Numbered from the stretch's first letter, positions 24,954 through 33,800 are shown. The stretch is 53,120 nt of DNA from Streptomyces corynorhini (GCF_003346515.1 NZ_QQNA01000085.1:1-53120); one strand, 5' to 3'. The notes: generated by a model not told the origin, from the sequence alone. Numbers and translations: made by a program.

Positions 24954-25988
24954 ATGCCGAAGAAACGGTCCATCGCCGTGGTCCTGGCCACAGCGTTGTG
25001 TCTGGTCACGGCCGGATGCGCCGAGTCCTCGACCCGGACGGCGAGCGGCGGGGCATCCGCCCGCGCCGCCGGGTCCGGCTACCCGGTGACCATCGAGAAC
25101 TGCGGACGGACCGAGACCTTCACCAAGGCCCCCAGCAGAGTGGTCGTCATGAACGGTGGCTCCGTCGGGGAGGTCTCCACGCTCCTCGCGCTCGGCCTCG
25201 GCGACCGGATCGTCTCCAACCAGCAGTCCTACGGCATGTCCGAGGTCGCGGGCCGCGCCGAGGCCATCAAGGCGTTGCCCACCGGGGACATCGAACTCAA
25301 CGACGCCTACGACATCCCCGGCGAGGCGATGCTCGGCCTGCGGCCGGACCTCGTCCTGTCCGTCACGACCTACGGCTTCGACGCGAAGAACGGCTTCGCC
25401 ACCCGGGATCAGCTCAGGACGGTGGGCGCGAACAGTTATGTCTCCCCGCAGGGCTGCGACGACGATCCGTCCAAGATGACCGTCGCCGACAGCTACAAGC
25501 TGCTGCGCGACCTGGGCAAGGTCTTCGACGTGGGCGACCGCGCCGAGAAGCTGATCGCGGACTCCGAGGAGCGCGTCGCCGCCGTGGCCGCGAAGGTGCG
25601 GGGCAAGAAGAAACCGAAGGTGATGGTGCTCTTCGCCAACATGTCGATGGGCGGCAACGACTTCAGCTCGGTCGTCGCCCAGGGCATCTTCAACGACATC
25701 CTGGCCGAGGCGGGCGGCGCCAACGCCTTCGCGTCGGCCGCCACGACCACCTTCGCCGACCTGAGCAAGGAGAAGGTCGCCGCCACCGATGTCGACGCCC
25801 TCGTCGTCATCAGCTACAACGATCCCGACCCGACGGGTTACGCCCGGAAACTGCTCAAGGAGTTCCCCCAGTGGCCGGCCGCCAAGACTCACACGTACAC
25901 CGTGCTGTCCGACTCGATGTACCTGGGCCCCAGCAACGATCTGGCCGTCGGCCGGATAGCCAGGATGCTGCACCCCGACGCGTTCTGA
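24954..25988 (+). CDS. Metal-chelate-type ABC transporter substrate-binding lipoprotein
   Basis: This extracytoplasmic lipoprotein binds the imported ligand. It begins at ATG 24954 with AAGGAG five bases upstream and has 344 residues. A type II signal ends in the lipobox LVTAGC (Cys at about residue 20). A helical-backbone periplasmic binding domain follows, with the PSRVVVMN start and GLRPDLVLS typical of the BtuF/FepB fold. Neighbours are a FecCD permease and an ATPase. The class imports siderophores, cobalamin or haem, and a related actinobacterial branch has been proposed to handle F420 precursors. The exact ligand cannot be read here. Confidence 0.9.
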   Translation: MPKKRSIAVVLATALCLVTAGCAESSTRTASGGASARAAGSGYPVTIENCGRTETFTKAPSRVVVMNGGSVGEVSTLLALGLGDRIVSNQQSYGMSEVAGRAEAIKALPTGDIELNDAYDIPGEAMLGLRPDLVLSVTTYGFDAKNGFATRDQLRTVGANSYVSPQGCDDDPSKMTVADSYKLLRDLGKVFDVGDRAEKLIADSEERVAAVAAKVRGKKKPKVMVLFANMSMGGNDFSSVVAQGIFNDILAEAGGANAFASAATTTFADLSKEKVAATDVDALVVISYNDPDPTGYARKLLKEFPQWPAAKTHTYTVLSDSMYLGPSNDLAVGRIARMLHPDAF

Positions 25989-27013
25989 ACCGGCTGGGAC
26001 TCCCGTTCGCCCTGCTCGCGCTGTTCGCCGTGCTGATCGTCACCATGACGGTGGCGGTCAGCGTCGGCGCCGTCGGCGTCCCGCTCGGCGACGTGTGGCG
26101 GATCGTCCTGCACCACGTGAGCGGTGGCGGCGCGAGCGCCGACCCGGCGCTGGACCAGATCGTATGGAACTTCCGGACCCCCCGCGTCCTGCTGGCCGCT
26201 CTGGTCGGCGCGGGGCTGGCGGTCTCCGGCGCGGTGCTGCAGGCCGTGGTCTCCAATCCGCTGGCCGATCCCACCGTCCTCGGCTTCTCCTACGGCGCCT
26301 CGCTGGGCGCCGTCGTCGTCATCGTCCTGGCCTCGGGCGCCACGGTCGGCGGGCTCGGCGTGTCGGCGGCCGCGTTCGTCGGCGCGCTGGCGGCCGGAGC
26401 GCTGGTCTTCGCCCTCGGTCAGCGACGCGGCCGGATGGCACCGACCCGGCTGGTGCTGGCCGGGGTCGCGGTCGGCTATGTCTTCCTGTCCGCCACGAGC
26501 TTCCTGCAACTGCGGGCCACGCCCACCGAACTGCGCACGGTGATGTTCTGGATGCTCGGCAGTGTCGCCGGGGCCCAGTGGAGCCAACTGCCCACCGTCA
26601 GCGCGGTCGTCCTCACCACGGCCGTCCTGCTCAGCCTGTTCGGCCGACGGCTCAACGTCCTGCTGGCCGGGGACGAGTCGGCCACCGCGCTCGGCGTGGA
26701 CGTCAACCGGCTGCGCGCCGTACTGCTGGTGCTCTCCTCGCTCCTCACCGGAACGACGATCGCCGTCGCCGGCGGCATCGGATTCGTCGGCCTGATGATC
26801 CCCCACCTCGTCCGCCTCACCATCGGCGCCGACCACCGCAGGCTCCTCCCGCTGACCGCCCTGCTCGGGGCGGTCTACCTCGTCGTCGTCGACCTGCTCT
26901 CCCGCACCCTCGTCCGCCCCAACGAACTGCCCCTGGGCATCCTCACCGCCCTCCTCGGCGCACCGTTCTTCATCTGGCTGCTGCGCCGCGACAAGGTCCT
27001 GGACACCGCATGA
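25985..27013 (+). CDS. FecCD-type ABC transporter permease (start uncertain)
   Basis: This is the membrane permease of the importer, with about ten hydrophobic segments. Family marks include NFRTPRVLLAALVGAGLAVSG, QAVVSNPLADP, and GGIGFVGLMIPH near the C-terminus. The first helix (FALLALFAVLIVTMTVAV) begins right at the stop of the binding-protein gene, yet no ATG, GTG or TTG is in frame just before it. A CTG at 25985 overlapping the TGA would keep the helix and mimic the usual four-base overlap. A GTG at 25871 has a good AAGGAG but adds a 38-residue Arg-rich tail and overlaps 118 bases. A GTG at 26030 would cut the first helix. It overlaps the ATPase as ATGA. Confidence 0.85.
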   Translation: MNRLGLPFALLALFAVLIVTMTVAVSVGAVGVPLGDVWRIVLHHVSGGGASADPALDQIVWNFRTPRVLLAALVGAGLAVSGAVLQAVVSNPLADPTVLGFSYGASLGAVVVIVLASGATVGGLGVSAAAFVGALAAGALVFALGQRRGRMAPTRLVLAGVAVGYVFLSATSFLQLRATPTELRTVMFWMLGSVAGAQWSQLPTVSAVVLTTAVLLSLFGRRLNVLLAGDESATALGVDVNRLRAVLLVLSSLLTGTTIAVAGGIGFVGLMIPHLVRLTIGADHRRLLPLTALLGAVYLVVVDLLSRTLVRPNELPLGILTALLGAPFFIWLLRRDKVLDTA

Positions 27014-27783
27014 GACTGACCGTGGACCGGCTCCACATCACCCTGGACCGCAGGCCGATCCTGCACGACGTGAGCCTGGAGGTACGCGAAGGCGACATCG
27101 TGGGACTCGTCGGCCCCAACGGCAGTGGCAAATCCACCCTGCTGCGCGCCGTCTACCGCTCACTGCGCCCGGCAGGCGGGGTGGTACGCGTCGGCGACGA
27201 CGACGTGTGGACGCTGTCCGCCCGCGCCGCCGCCCGCCGGACCGCCGCCGTCCTCCAGGACTCCACCGGACACACCGCCGGCCTGTCGGTCGCCGAGACC
27301 GTCGCCCTGGGACGCACACCGCACCACGGCCTCCTCGGTCGGGACGGCACCGACGACCGCGAGGCCGTCGACGACGCGATCGACCGCTGCGGAGTGCGCG
27401 CCCTGGCCGAACGGGAGTACGCCTCCCTGTCCGGCGGCGAACGCCAACGCGTCCTGCTGGCCCGCGCCCTCGCGCAGCGCCCCCGGCTCCTGGTCCTGGA
27501 CGAACTCACCAACCACCTCGACATCCGGGCCCGCTTCGAACTCCTGGACCTGATCCGCGCCACCGGCACCACCACGCTCGCCGTCCTGCACGACCTCGAT
27601 CTGGCCGCCAGGCTCTGCGACCACCTGGTGGTCCTGGCCGAGGGCACGGTCGTGGCGGCGGGGCCGGTCCTGGACGTTCTCACCCCCGACACCCTGCGTG
27701 AGGTCTTCGGCGTACGGGCCCGTACAGAGCGTCACGCCGACGGCGTCACCCGCATCAGCTACGCGGCCCGGCCCCTCGACTGA
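27010..27783 (+). CDS. Metal-chelate-type ABC transporter ATP-binding protein
   Basis: This is the ATPase that drives the importer, 257 residues from ATG 27010, overlapping the permease stop by four bases. Walker A is GPNGSGKS, the Q-loop lies in AAVLQDS, the signature is LSGGERQR and Walker B is LLVLDELTNHLD, with the switch His in VLHDLD. The order binding protein, permease, ATPase is usual for FecBCD-like systems. The DELTNHLD end of Walker B, with Leu in place of the usual Pro after Glu, is a small variation. It ends at 27783, convergent with the TetR-like gene. Confidence 0.92.
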   Translation: MRLTVDRLHITLDRRPILHDVSLEVREGDIVGLVGPNGSGKSTLLRAVYRSLRPAGGVVRVGDDDVWTLSARAAARRTAAVLQDSTGHTAGLSVAETVALGRTPHHGLLGRDGTDDREAVDDAIDRCGVRALAEREYASLSGGERQRVLLARALAQRPRLLVLDELTNHLDIRARFELLDLIRATGTTTLAVLHDLDLAARLCDHLVVLAEGTVVAAGPVLDVLTPDTLREVFGVRARTERHADGVTRISYAARPLD

Positions 27784-27949
27784 GCGTCGAGGCGTCTCGC
27801 CGGGGGCCCACTCGATGGGTACGGGCGTTCGCGACAGCCGCATCATCAGGGCAGGAGAGAGCATGACGACGTCCCTCACCGTGCGTTACGCGGCACGGCA
27901 TATGCCTCGCGCGCCGCTCCTCCCGGTGGTACCCCACGGCCTCGCGGAC

Positions 27950-28414
27950 TCACGGCCTCGCGATCCCGCGAGGCACGGGCGCCTGCGCGACGGCGGCCGC
28001 GATGAGCTGGTCCGCCGTGTGCCGCGCCATCTCCGCGGGCGCTTCGACCGTGCCCAGGGACCGGGTGGAGACCGCCCCTTCGAAGATCAGGAGCAGTTGG
28101 TCGACCAGGAGGCCGGGGTCCCGCGCGCCGGCGGCCTCCGCGAGGGTGAGCATCCGGGCGCGCAGCGCCTGCTTGTGCTCGGTGACGACCGCGCGGATCA
28201 CGCTGCCGGGCTCGGCCAGTGCTACCCGCGCGTTGACGAACGCGTTGCTGCGGAAGCCGTCGCACGGTGCGTGGGCCCACTCGGCGAGCGCGTCGAAGAC
28301 CGCGAGCAGCTGGGTACGAGGGTCCTTCCCCGCCGTTTGCGCGCAGTGGTCGAGAACCAGCTCCCAGCGCAGTCGGCGGCCGTCGACGTAGGCGAGGAAC
28401 GCGGCAGTGTTCAT
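27950..28414 (-). CDS. TetR C-terminal-domain-like protein lacking the DNA-binding domain
   Basis: This 154-residue protein matches the ligand-binding half of a TetR branch: RTQLLAVFDALAEW, FVNARVALAEP, VVTEHKQALRARM and LLLIFEGAV are typical of that half. The N-terminal helix-turn-helix is missing. The start is well supported: ATG 28414 follows AAGGAG by six bases, and the upstream frame has no helix-turn-helix. It is therefore not simply mis-started. The divergent neighbour is a CGNR zinc-finger regulator. It might act as a ligand-responsive partner or dominant-negative form of another TetR protein, or be a decaying remnant. The intact frame argues against recent decay. Confidence 0.8.
   Translation of the reverse strand: MNTAAFLAYVDGRRLRWELVLDHCAQTAGKDPRTQLLAVFDALAEWAHAPCDGFRSNAFVNARVALAEPGSVIRAVVTEHKQALRARMLTLAEAAGARDPGLLVDQLLLIFEGAVSTRSLGTVEAPAEMARHTADQLIAAAVAQAPVPRGIARP
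27955..27974. terminator. Hairpin at the 3' end of the TetR-like gene
   Basis: A perfect 8-base stem with a 4-base loop (GCCTCGCG-ATCC-CGCGAGGC) covers the last codons of the TetR-like gene, just before its stop. It could terminate the convergent importer operon or the TetR-like gene. There is no T-tract, which is common in high-GC actinobacteria. Confidence 0.45.
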
Positions 28415-28550
28415 GGAGTTCTCCTTGAGGGCGGGCGGGGCGAACGCACCGCCCGCGATCCGGCTTCCCGAGGCGGGAAGCGTTTCTCGTCCGGTCCCGT
28501 CCTTACGGAGGCAGGCGGGCACGCGGCCGACCCGACACACCCGTAAGGGC

Positions 28551-28556
28551 TATAAT
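28551..28556 (+). promoter_or_regulatory. Perfect TATAAT -10 box ahead of the CGNR regulator
   Basis: TATAAT lies 35 bases upstream of the GTG start at 28592, inside an AT-rich island that stands out in this GC-rich DNA. A -35 box near 28528 is weak. The AT-rich island could also serve the divergent TetR-like gene. Confidence 0.65.
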
Positions 28557-28591
28557 TTAAGTTCTCGCATTACCCTAGCACGGAGTAAGAT

Positions 28592-29209
28592 GTGAAGGTG
28601 CTTTTTTCCAATTACAGCTTCGGAGCGGGGCTCGCCACCGACCTCGTCAACACGTCGGCCATCGTCTGGACCAGCGCAGGTGAAGTCCTCACCGATCCGG
28701 CCGCGTTGGCGCGCTTCCTGGACGAACACGAGGCACGGCTCGACGCCCTGCCCGGGGGCGCCCTGCCGACCGGGACGGATCTCGCCCAGGTACACGCGCT
28801 GCGTCAGGAGACGCGCGCCCTGCTGGCGGCCGAGCACGAGGACGAGGTCGCCAGGGGCGCGAACGAGCTGGCCGCACGGGCGTCCGCGGCCCCGGCCCTG
28901 CTGCGGAACCCGGCCGGGGAGTGGGAATGGCAGGTGACCACCGACCCGAGCGCCTCCGTGGCCGACGAGCTGGGCGCCCTCGTGGGGATCGGGCTGCTCG
29001 GCGTACTGCACACGCTCAGTCACGCCCGCTTCCGGCACTGCGCCTCCCCCGTCTGCGCGGGCATGTTCGTCGACACCAGCAAGGCCGGCCGGCGGCGCTA
29101 CTGCATGCCGGGCCTGTGCGGGAACCGGCTGAACGTCGCCAACTACCGGGCCCGCCACCAGGGGGGCGCGGCACGCCCGGGAGACGGGAGCGGCACGGGC
29201 GCGCGGTGA
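28592..29209 (+). CDS. CGNR zinc-finger / ABATE-domain transcriptional regulator
   Basis: This 205-residue protein has an N-terminal ABATE-type helical domain (LATDLVNTSAIVW, then a long helix region) and a C-terminal zinc finger. The finger shows a CASPVC pair, then YCMPGLCGNR, which is the CGNR motif that names the family. Such proteins are taken to be stress- or ligand-responsive regulators. The GTG at 28592 has GGAG six bases upstream, and a TATAAT box lies ahead of it. It faces the HTH-less TetR-like gene across a short AT-rich region, which suggests joint control. The gene ends just before a strong hairpin. Confidence 0.9.
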   Translation: MKVLFSNYSFGAGLATDLVNTSAIVWTSAGEVLTDPAALARFLDEHEARLDALPGGALPTGTDLAQVHALRQETRALLAAEHEDEVARGANELAARASAAPALLRNPAGEWEWQVTTDPSASVADELGALVGIGLLGVLHTLSHARFRHCASPVCAGMFVDTSKAGRRRYCMPGLCGNRLNVANYRARHQGGAARPGDGSGTGAR

Positions 29210-29210
29210 A

Positions 29211-29270
29211 CCGACGATGGGCGCCGTAGGGATGGTGAAGGATCACCATCCGCACAGCGCCCATCGTCGG
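29211..29270. terminator. Long two-tier hairpin between convergent genes
   Basis: A perfect 14-base outer stem (CCGACGATGGGCGC at 29211-29224 with its complement at 29257-29270) encloses a 5x5 internal loop and a perfect 9-base inner stem (GGATGGTGA at 29230-29238 with 29243-29251) on a 4-base loop. It starts two bases after the CGNR gene stop and faces the fucosidase gene end, so it is most likely a bidirectional terminator. Confidence 0.8.
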
Positions 29271-29325
29271 CCCCGTAGGGACGTGCGAGGCCCGGCGGGG
29301 TCGGGCCGGGTCGAACGGGTCGGGG

Positions 29326-30669
29326 TCAGCGCAGCGGGATGTCCACTCGGACGGGACCGGCCACGGCAGGTGCGCCTACCGTCACCACGAGCGCGCCGTC
29401 GACGACCTCGGTGGTGGCGTCGGCCGCGGCGGCGGCGGAGAGGTCCATGGCGGCGCCGTCGGTGTCGAGGGTGACGCGGGTGCCCTCGGGCGCGTCGACG
29501 AAGGCGTGGGCGGTCTGTCCGGTACGGGTCCAGCGGACCCAGGGCTCGTCGTGGGGGCGGGCGAGGCCGGTGGCCAGGGGACGCGAGCCGAAGACGGCGT
29601 CCGCGTGCGCCCGGTTCCAGGCGCCGAGCGCTTCCAGGGTGCGGCGCTGGAGCGGGGTGACCCCTCCGGAGGCCGTGAGCCCGACGTTCAGCAGCAGGTT
29701 GCCGCCGCGCGAGACGACGTCCAGGAAGTGCCGGATCGCGCCCTCCCCGCTCAACGAGTTGGACTCGTCCTCCAGCTGGTTGTGCCCGAAGGAGAAGCCG
29801 ACGCCTCGGCAGTTCTCCCAGGCGTCGTCGCCCTCGCTGTCACGGCCCTGCTCGTACTCGCTGGTACGGAAGTCCCAGTGCGTCTCGCCCCAGCGGTCGT
29901 TGGCGACGCCCTCGGGCCGTGCGGCGTAGAAGCGCTCGAAGAGTTCGACCAGGCTCTTCTCCCCCTCTGGCTTGCCCGCGTCCGGGTACTCGATGTCTCC
30001 CCACAGAAGCTCCGGCCGGTACTTCTCGATGAGGTCGGCCACGTGATCGAACGCGTAGTCGGCGTATGCCTTGTCCCGGGGGCGCAGTGTGTCGTCGATG
30101 TGCTCGACGATGGGCGGGGTCTGGGTGAAGTGCCAGTCGAGGCCGCCGGAGTAGTACACGCCGAAGCGGACGCCCTTGCGTTCGGCGGCGTCCCGGAACT
30201 CGCCGATCAGATCGCGTCCGGGGCCGCGGCGCACGGTGTTGCGGTCGCCGGTGCCGGGTGCGTCCCACAGGGTGACACCGTCGTGGTGCTTGGTCGTGGG
30301 CACGAAGTAGCGCGCGCCGGTGGAGGCGACGAGGTCCATCACGGCGTCGGCGTCGAACGCCTCCGCCTTCCAGAGGTCGAGGAAGGTGTCGTAGTCGGCT
30401 CCGCCGTAGACCTCCTGGTGGTGGCGGCGCGCCGGGCTGCCTTCGATACGGATGGTGTTGTAGTACCACTCCGCGTACGGGTTGTGCTTGAACCACTCCT
30501 CTTCGGCGATGGTGCCGAGCGCGCCGATGGGTTCGCCCCAGGCGGGTACGGAGTACGGGCCCCAGTGCACGAAGATGCCGAGCTTCGCGTCCTGGAACCA
30601 GGCGGGCGTCGCGCGCTCGAACCGCCGGTAGTGCTCGGGGCGTTCGGGGGTGTCCTTGAACATGGCCAT
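29326..30669 (-). CDS. Alpha-L-fucosidase, GH29, intracellular
   Basis: This glycosidase releases L-fucose from alpha-L-fucosides by a retaining mechanism. The start at ATG 30669 follows AAGGAAA and gives 447 residues; ATG 30663 is an alternative. There is no signal peptide, so it acts on imported fuco-oligosaccharides. Family marks are WFQDAKLGIFVHWGPYSVP near the N-terminus, YFVPTTKHHDGVTLWD, and LLWGDIEYPD, where Asp225 is the likely nucleophile. It lies downstream of the sugar permease genes in the same direction, 42 bases away, and is the last gene of that operon. A hairpin follows its end. Control by the operator upstream of the binding-protein gene is expected. Confidence 0.95.
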   Translation of the reverse strand: MAMFKDTPERPEHYRRFERATPAWFQDAKLGIFVHWGPYSVPAWGEPIGALGTIAEEEWFKHNPYAEWYYNTIRIEGSPARRHHQEVYGGADYDTFLDLWKAEAFDADAVMDLVASTGARYFVPTTKHHDGVTLWDAPGTGDRNTVRRGPGRDLIGEFRDAAERKGVRFGVYYSGGLDWHFTQTPPIVEHIDDTLRPRDKAYADYAFDHVADLIEKYRPELLWGDIEYPDAGKPEGEKSLVELFERFYAARPEGVANDRWGETHWDFRTSEYEQGRDSEGDDAWENCRGVGFSFGHNQLEDESNSLSGEGAIRHFLDVVSRGGNLLLNVGLTASGGVTPLQRRTLEALGAWNRAHADAVFGSRPLATGLARPHDEPWVRWTRTGQTAHAFVDAPEGTRVTLDTDGAAMDLSAAAAADATTEVVDGALVVTVGAPAVAGPVRVDIPLR

Positions 30670-30711
30670 GGCGGGTCTGTTTCCTTTCCGCGGTGGTGTG
30701 TCGCCCGGGTC

Positions 30712-31566
30712 TCAGCGGCCTCCGAGGCCCGAGGTGACGATGCCGCGCACGAGATAGCGCTGGAGGGCGATGAGCAGGATGGTCGACGGCAGCATGGAGA
30801 TGACCGAGGCCGCCATGATGAGGTGCCACTGGGTGCCCTGCTGGCCGAAGAACTGCTGGAGGCCGAGCGGGATGGTGCCGAGGCTGCTGACGTCGTTGAC
30901 GACCACCAGCGGCCACAGGAACGAGTTCCAGTACGTGATGAAGGTGAACACGGCGAGCACGGCCAGTGTGGGCCGCGCCAGCGGAAGCATGATCCGGAAG
31001 AAGGTGCCGAACTCGCCCAGGCCGTCGATGCGGGAGGCGTCCTCCAGTTCCCTGGGGACCGTGACGAAGAACTGCCGCAGCAGGAAGGCGCCGAGCGCGG
31101 TGAACGCCCAGGGGATGATGAGCGCCTGGTAGGTGTTGATCCAGCCCAGTTCGCGCATGAGGACGAACGCGGGCACGATGATGACCTCCTGCGGCAGCAT
31201 CATCGTCGCGAGGAAGACCGTGAAGGTCGCGGTACGGCCGCGCCAGCGCAGCCGGGCGAACGCGTACCCGGAGAGCGCCGACACCGCGAGCGTGATGACG
31301 GTACCGCTGACGGCGACGACGACGCCGTTGACGAGGTAGCGGGCGAACGGCGCGTAGGAGAACACCTCGGCGTAGTTTCCCCATTCGAGGGTCGCGCCGA
31401 ACAGGGCCGGTGGCGTCGCGAAGATCTCGGACGGTGCCTTCAGCGAGGTCCCCACCATGAAGATCAGCGGGGACATGAAGAGCAGCGCGACGAGGACGAG
31501 CAGGGTGTAGCCGACCGCCGAGCGCAGGTTCCGCGGGCCGCGTCCGCGGGAGATGACGTCACTCAT
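30712..31566 (-). CDS. Carbohydrate ABC transporter permease, MalG type
   Basis: This permease has six membrane segments and 284 residues. The cytoplasmic EAA loop is present as ELEDASRIDGLGEFGTFFRIMLPLA, which contacts the ATPase. It overlaps the preceding MalF-type gene by eight bases. No ATPase gene is in the operon, as is normal for Streptomyces sugar CUT1 importers that share the MsiK ATPase. The neighbouring fucosidase suggests fucosyl oligosaccharides as substrate. Confidence 0.93.
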   Translation of the reverse strand: MSDVISRGRGPRNLRSAVGYTLLVLVALLFMSPLIFMVGTSLKAPSEIFATPPALFGATLEWGNYAEVFSYAPFARYLVNGVVVAVSGTVITLAVSALSGYAFARLRWRGRTATFTVFLATMMLPQEVIIVPAFVLMRELGWINTYQALIIPWAFTALGAFLLRQFFVTVPRELEDASRIDGLGEFGTFFRIMLPLARPTLAVLAVFTFITYWNSFLWPLVVVNDVSSLGTIPLGLQQFFGQQGTQWHLIMAASVISMLPSTILLIALQRYLVRGIVTSGLGGR

Positions 31567-32503
31567 AGTGGACCCACTTCTTCTGGCCGAGGAACTGCAC
31601 GGCCGTGACTCCGAGGATGATGACGAACAGCACCCAGGCCGCCGCGGAGGCCAGTCCCAGCTTCTGGAACGTGAACCCCTGGTTGTAGATGAACTGCACG
31701 AGTGTGACGGTGGAGTCGCCCGGACCGCCGCGCGTCATGATGTAGGGCTGGATGAAGACCTGGAAGGACGTGATGAGGGTCATCGTGGTCGCGAAGAACA
31801 GCGACGGCGATATCAGCGGGAGCTTGATGCGCCAGAACGCCGTCCAGGCGTTCGCGCCGTCCAGCGAGGCGGCTTCGAGCTGGCTCTCCGGGACCGAGTC
31901 GAGCGCGGACGAGAAGACGATCATGTTGTAGCCGAAGCCCTGCCAGACGCTCATGACGACAATCGCGATCATGGCCCAGTTCGGGTCGGCGAGGAAGTCG
32001 GGCATCTTGATGCCGAAGAACGACTGGGCCGTCGCGTCGATGGCGCCGCCCGGCTGGTAGAGCATGCGCCACACGACCGCGTTGGCGACGATCGGGGTGA
32101 CGGTCGGCAGGAAGAAGATGACACGGAAGATCTGCCGGTGTCTGATCCGCGGGGACAGCCAGGCCGCCATGCCGAGCGACACGACGAGGTTGAGCGGGAC
32201 GTAGAGGACGACGAACAGGAACGTGTTGCCCAGCGCCGTACGGAACGTCGGGTCGGTGAGCAGTTCCTGGTAGTTGTCGAGGCCGATCCACGACGGACTG
32301 CCGATCATGGGCCAGTTGTGCAGGCTCATGAACAGGGCGATGCCGATGGGTACGAGGGTGAACAGCGCGAGCCCGAGGGCGTGGGGCGCGGCGAATCCGA
32401 CGCCCCACGCCCCGGACCGGCCGCGTCGACGGCCACCGGAGTGGTCCTTCGGCGCCGCCGGAGCGCTCGCCTCGGTCACCTCGCGTGCGGGGACATTTGC
32501 CAT
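31559..32503 (-). CDS. Carbohydrate ABC transporter permease, MalF type
   Basis: This 314-residue permease has an Arg-rich cytoplasmic N-terminus and six membrane segments. The EAA loop reads QLEAASLDGANAWTAFWRIKLPL. It follows the binding-protein gene by 12 bases and overlaps the MalG-type gene, so all four genes including the fucosidase form one operon on the minus strand. It forms a heterodimer with the MalG-type protein. Confidence 0.93.
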   Translation of the reverse strand: MANVPAREVTEASAPAAPKDHSGGRRRGRSGAWGVGFAAPHALGLALFTLVPIGIALFMSLHNWPMIGSPSWIGLDNYQELLTDPTFRTALGNTFLFVVLYVPLNLVVSLGMAAWLSPRIRHRQIFRVIFFLPTVTPIVANAVVWRMLYQPGGAIDATAQSFFGIKMPDFLADPNWAMIAIVVMSVWQGFGYNMIVFSSALDSVPESQLEAASLDGANAWTAFWRIKLPLISPSLFFATTMTLITSFQVFIQPYIMTRGGPGDSTVTLVQFIYNQGFTFQKLGLASAAAWVLFVIILGVTAVQFLGQKKWVHYE

Positions 32504-32515
32504 GCGGGGACCCAG

Positions 32516-33739
32516 CTACTTTCCGAGTTGGCTGGAGATCTCCGCCAGCACGTCCTTGGCCGGCTTCTCCCCGTTCACCATCTGCGGGCCGTACTGGCTG
32601 AGCAGCTGGTTGAGCTTGTCACCGTCGGCGCTGCCGGGCAGCGGTACGGCGATGGCGAGCGCGCTGTTCAGCGTCTCCTCGGCCCCGTCGATGCCGGCGT
32701 TCTTGTACCAGGCCGCCTGGGCCGCCGTACGGGCGGGGAAGGCGCGGCCGTCCTGGGCGAGGGAGGTCAGGGTCTTCTCCGATGTCATCGCCGTGATCGC
32801 CGCGAAAGCGCCCTCCGGGTCGGAGCAGGTCTTGGAGATACCGAACCCGCTGCCGGCCGCATACGTCTTCTGGGCGCCCTTGGGCGAGGGCAGAGTCGTG
32901 ACACCCACCTCGAACGTGGCCTTCGCCTTGAAGTCGAGCGAGTTCCACGGACCGCCCACCACCGTCGCGGCCGTCCCGTTGATGAAGGCGTTGTCGTCGG
33001 CGCTGGCGTCGGCTCCGTCGGCCCTGGTCGCGGTGGCGTTCTTGACGAGGCCGGCGATCCATTCGACGGCTTCGGCGTTCTTGGCGTTGTCGAGCGTGAT
33101 CCCGCCGGAGTCGTCGACCATCTGGCCGCCGTCGTGGGCGAAGACCAGCGCTTCGAGGAAGATGTCCTCGACGGTGGTCGCGAGCGCGGTCTTCCCCTTC
33201 TTCTTCAGGGCGGTGGCCGCGGCCTCGAAGTCGTCGACGGTCCAGCCAGGGGCCGGGGCGGCGACCCCGGCGTCGCCGAAGGCGTCCTTGTTGTAGAAGA
33301 GGAGCAGCGGGCCGGTGTCGTACGGGATGGCGTACTGCTCGCCGTCCACGGCGAGGGCCTTCATGGCCCCTTCGTCGAAGGCGTCGCTGTCGAATCCGGT
33401 CGACTTGACGAGGTCGTCCAGCGGCAGGAGACCGTCGGAGAACTGGTTCACGCGCAGGCTCTGCATCGTGACGATGCAGGGCGCGCTGTCCGTCCCCAGC
33501 TGCGTCGATATCTTGGTCCAGTAGTCGTTGAACGGTGAACCCTGCAGGGACACCTTCTTGCCGGACGCCTCGGCGCCCGTGCCTCCGACACCGTCCCAGA
33601 CCTTCTGGTCCTCCGACGAGCCGATCCACATCGACCAGGTGAGGGTGTCACTGCTGCCGACGCTCTGGCCACCGGAACAGCCCGTGAGGAGCAGAGCCCC
33701 CACAGCCGCGGCGGCGACGGCCGCGGTCCGTACTCTCAT
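32516..33739 (-). CDS. Sugar ABC transporter substrate-binding lipoprotein
   Basis: This extracytoplasmic lipoprotein binds the sugar. It has 407 residues from ATG 33739. The signal ends in the lipobox LLLTGC and is followed by a type 1 extracellular solute-binding domain (GPLLLFYNKDAF, and GGPWNSLDFKAKA). It is the first gene of the fucoside uptake operon. A promoter with TTGACA lies upstream, with the predicted operator in its spacer. The ligand is inferred to be an L-fucosyl oligosaccharide from the intracellular fucosidase in the same operon. Confidence 0.93.
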   Translation of the reverse strand: MRVRTAAVAAAAVGALLLTGCSGGQSVGSSDTLTWSMWIGSSEDQKVWDGVGGTGAEASGKKVSLQGSPFNDYWTKISTQLGTDSAPCIVTMQSLRVNQFSDGLLPLDDLVKSTGFDSDAFDEGAMKALAVDGEQYAIPYDTGPLLLFYNKDAFGDAGVAAPAPGWTVDDFEAAATALKKKGKTALATTVEDIFLEALVFAHDGGQMVDDSGGITLDNAKNAEAVEWIAGLVKNATATRADGADASADDNAFINGTAATVVGGPWNSLDFKAKATFEVGVTTLPSPKGAQKTYAAGSGFGISKTCSDPEGAFAAITAMTSEKTLTSLAQDGRAFPARTAAQAAWYKNAGIDGAEETLNSALAIAVPLPGSADGDKLNQLLSQYGPQMVNGEKPAKDVLAEISSQLGK

Positions 33740-33800
33740 GTCATCACCTTTGATTCCATTCGGCCTGGTGGCTGGGGTACTCCGGGACCAGGCACGAGCG

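Noticed and set aside
29326..33739. Missing ABC ATPase as a sign of a broken importer
   Set aside because: Streptomyces sugar importers of this class commonly share a distant MsiK ATPase, so the operon can be complete.
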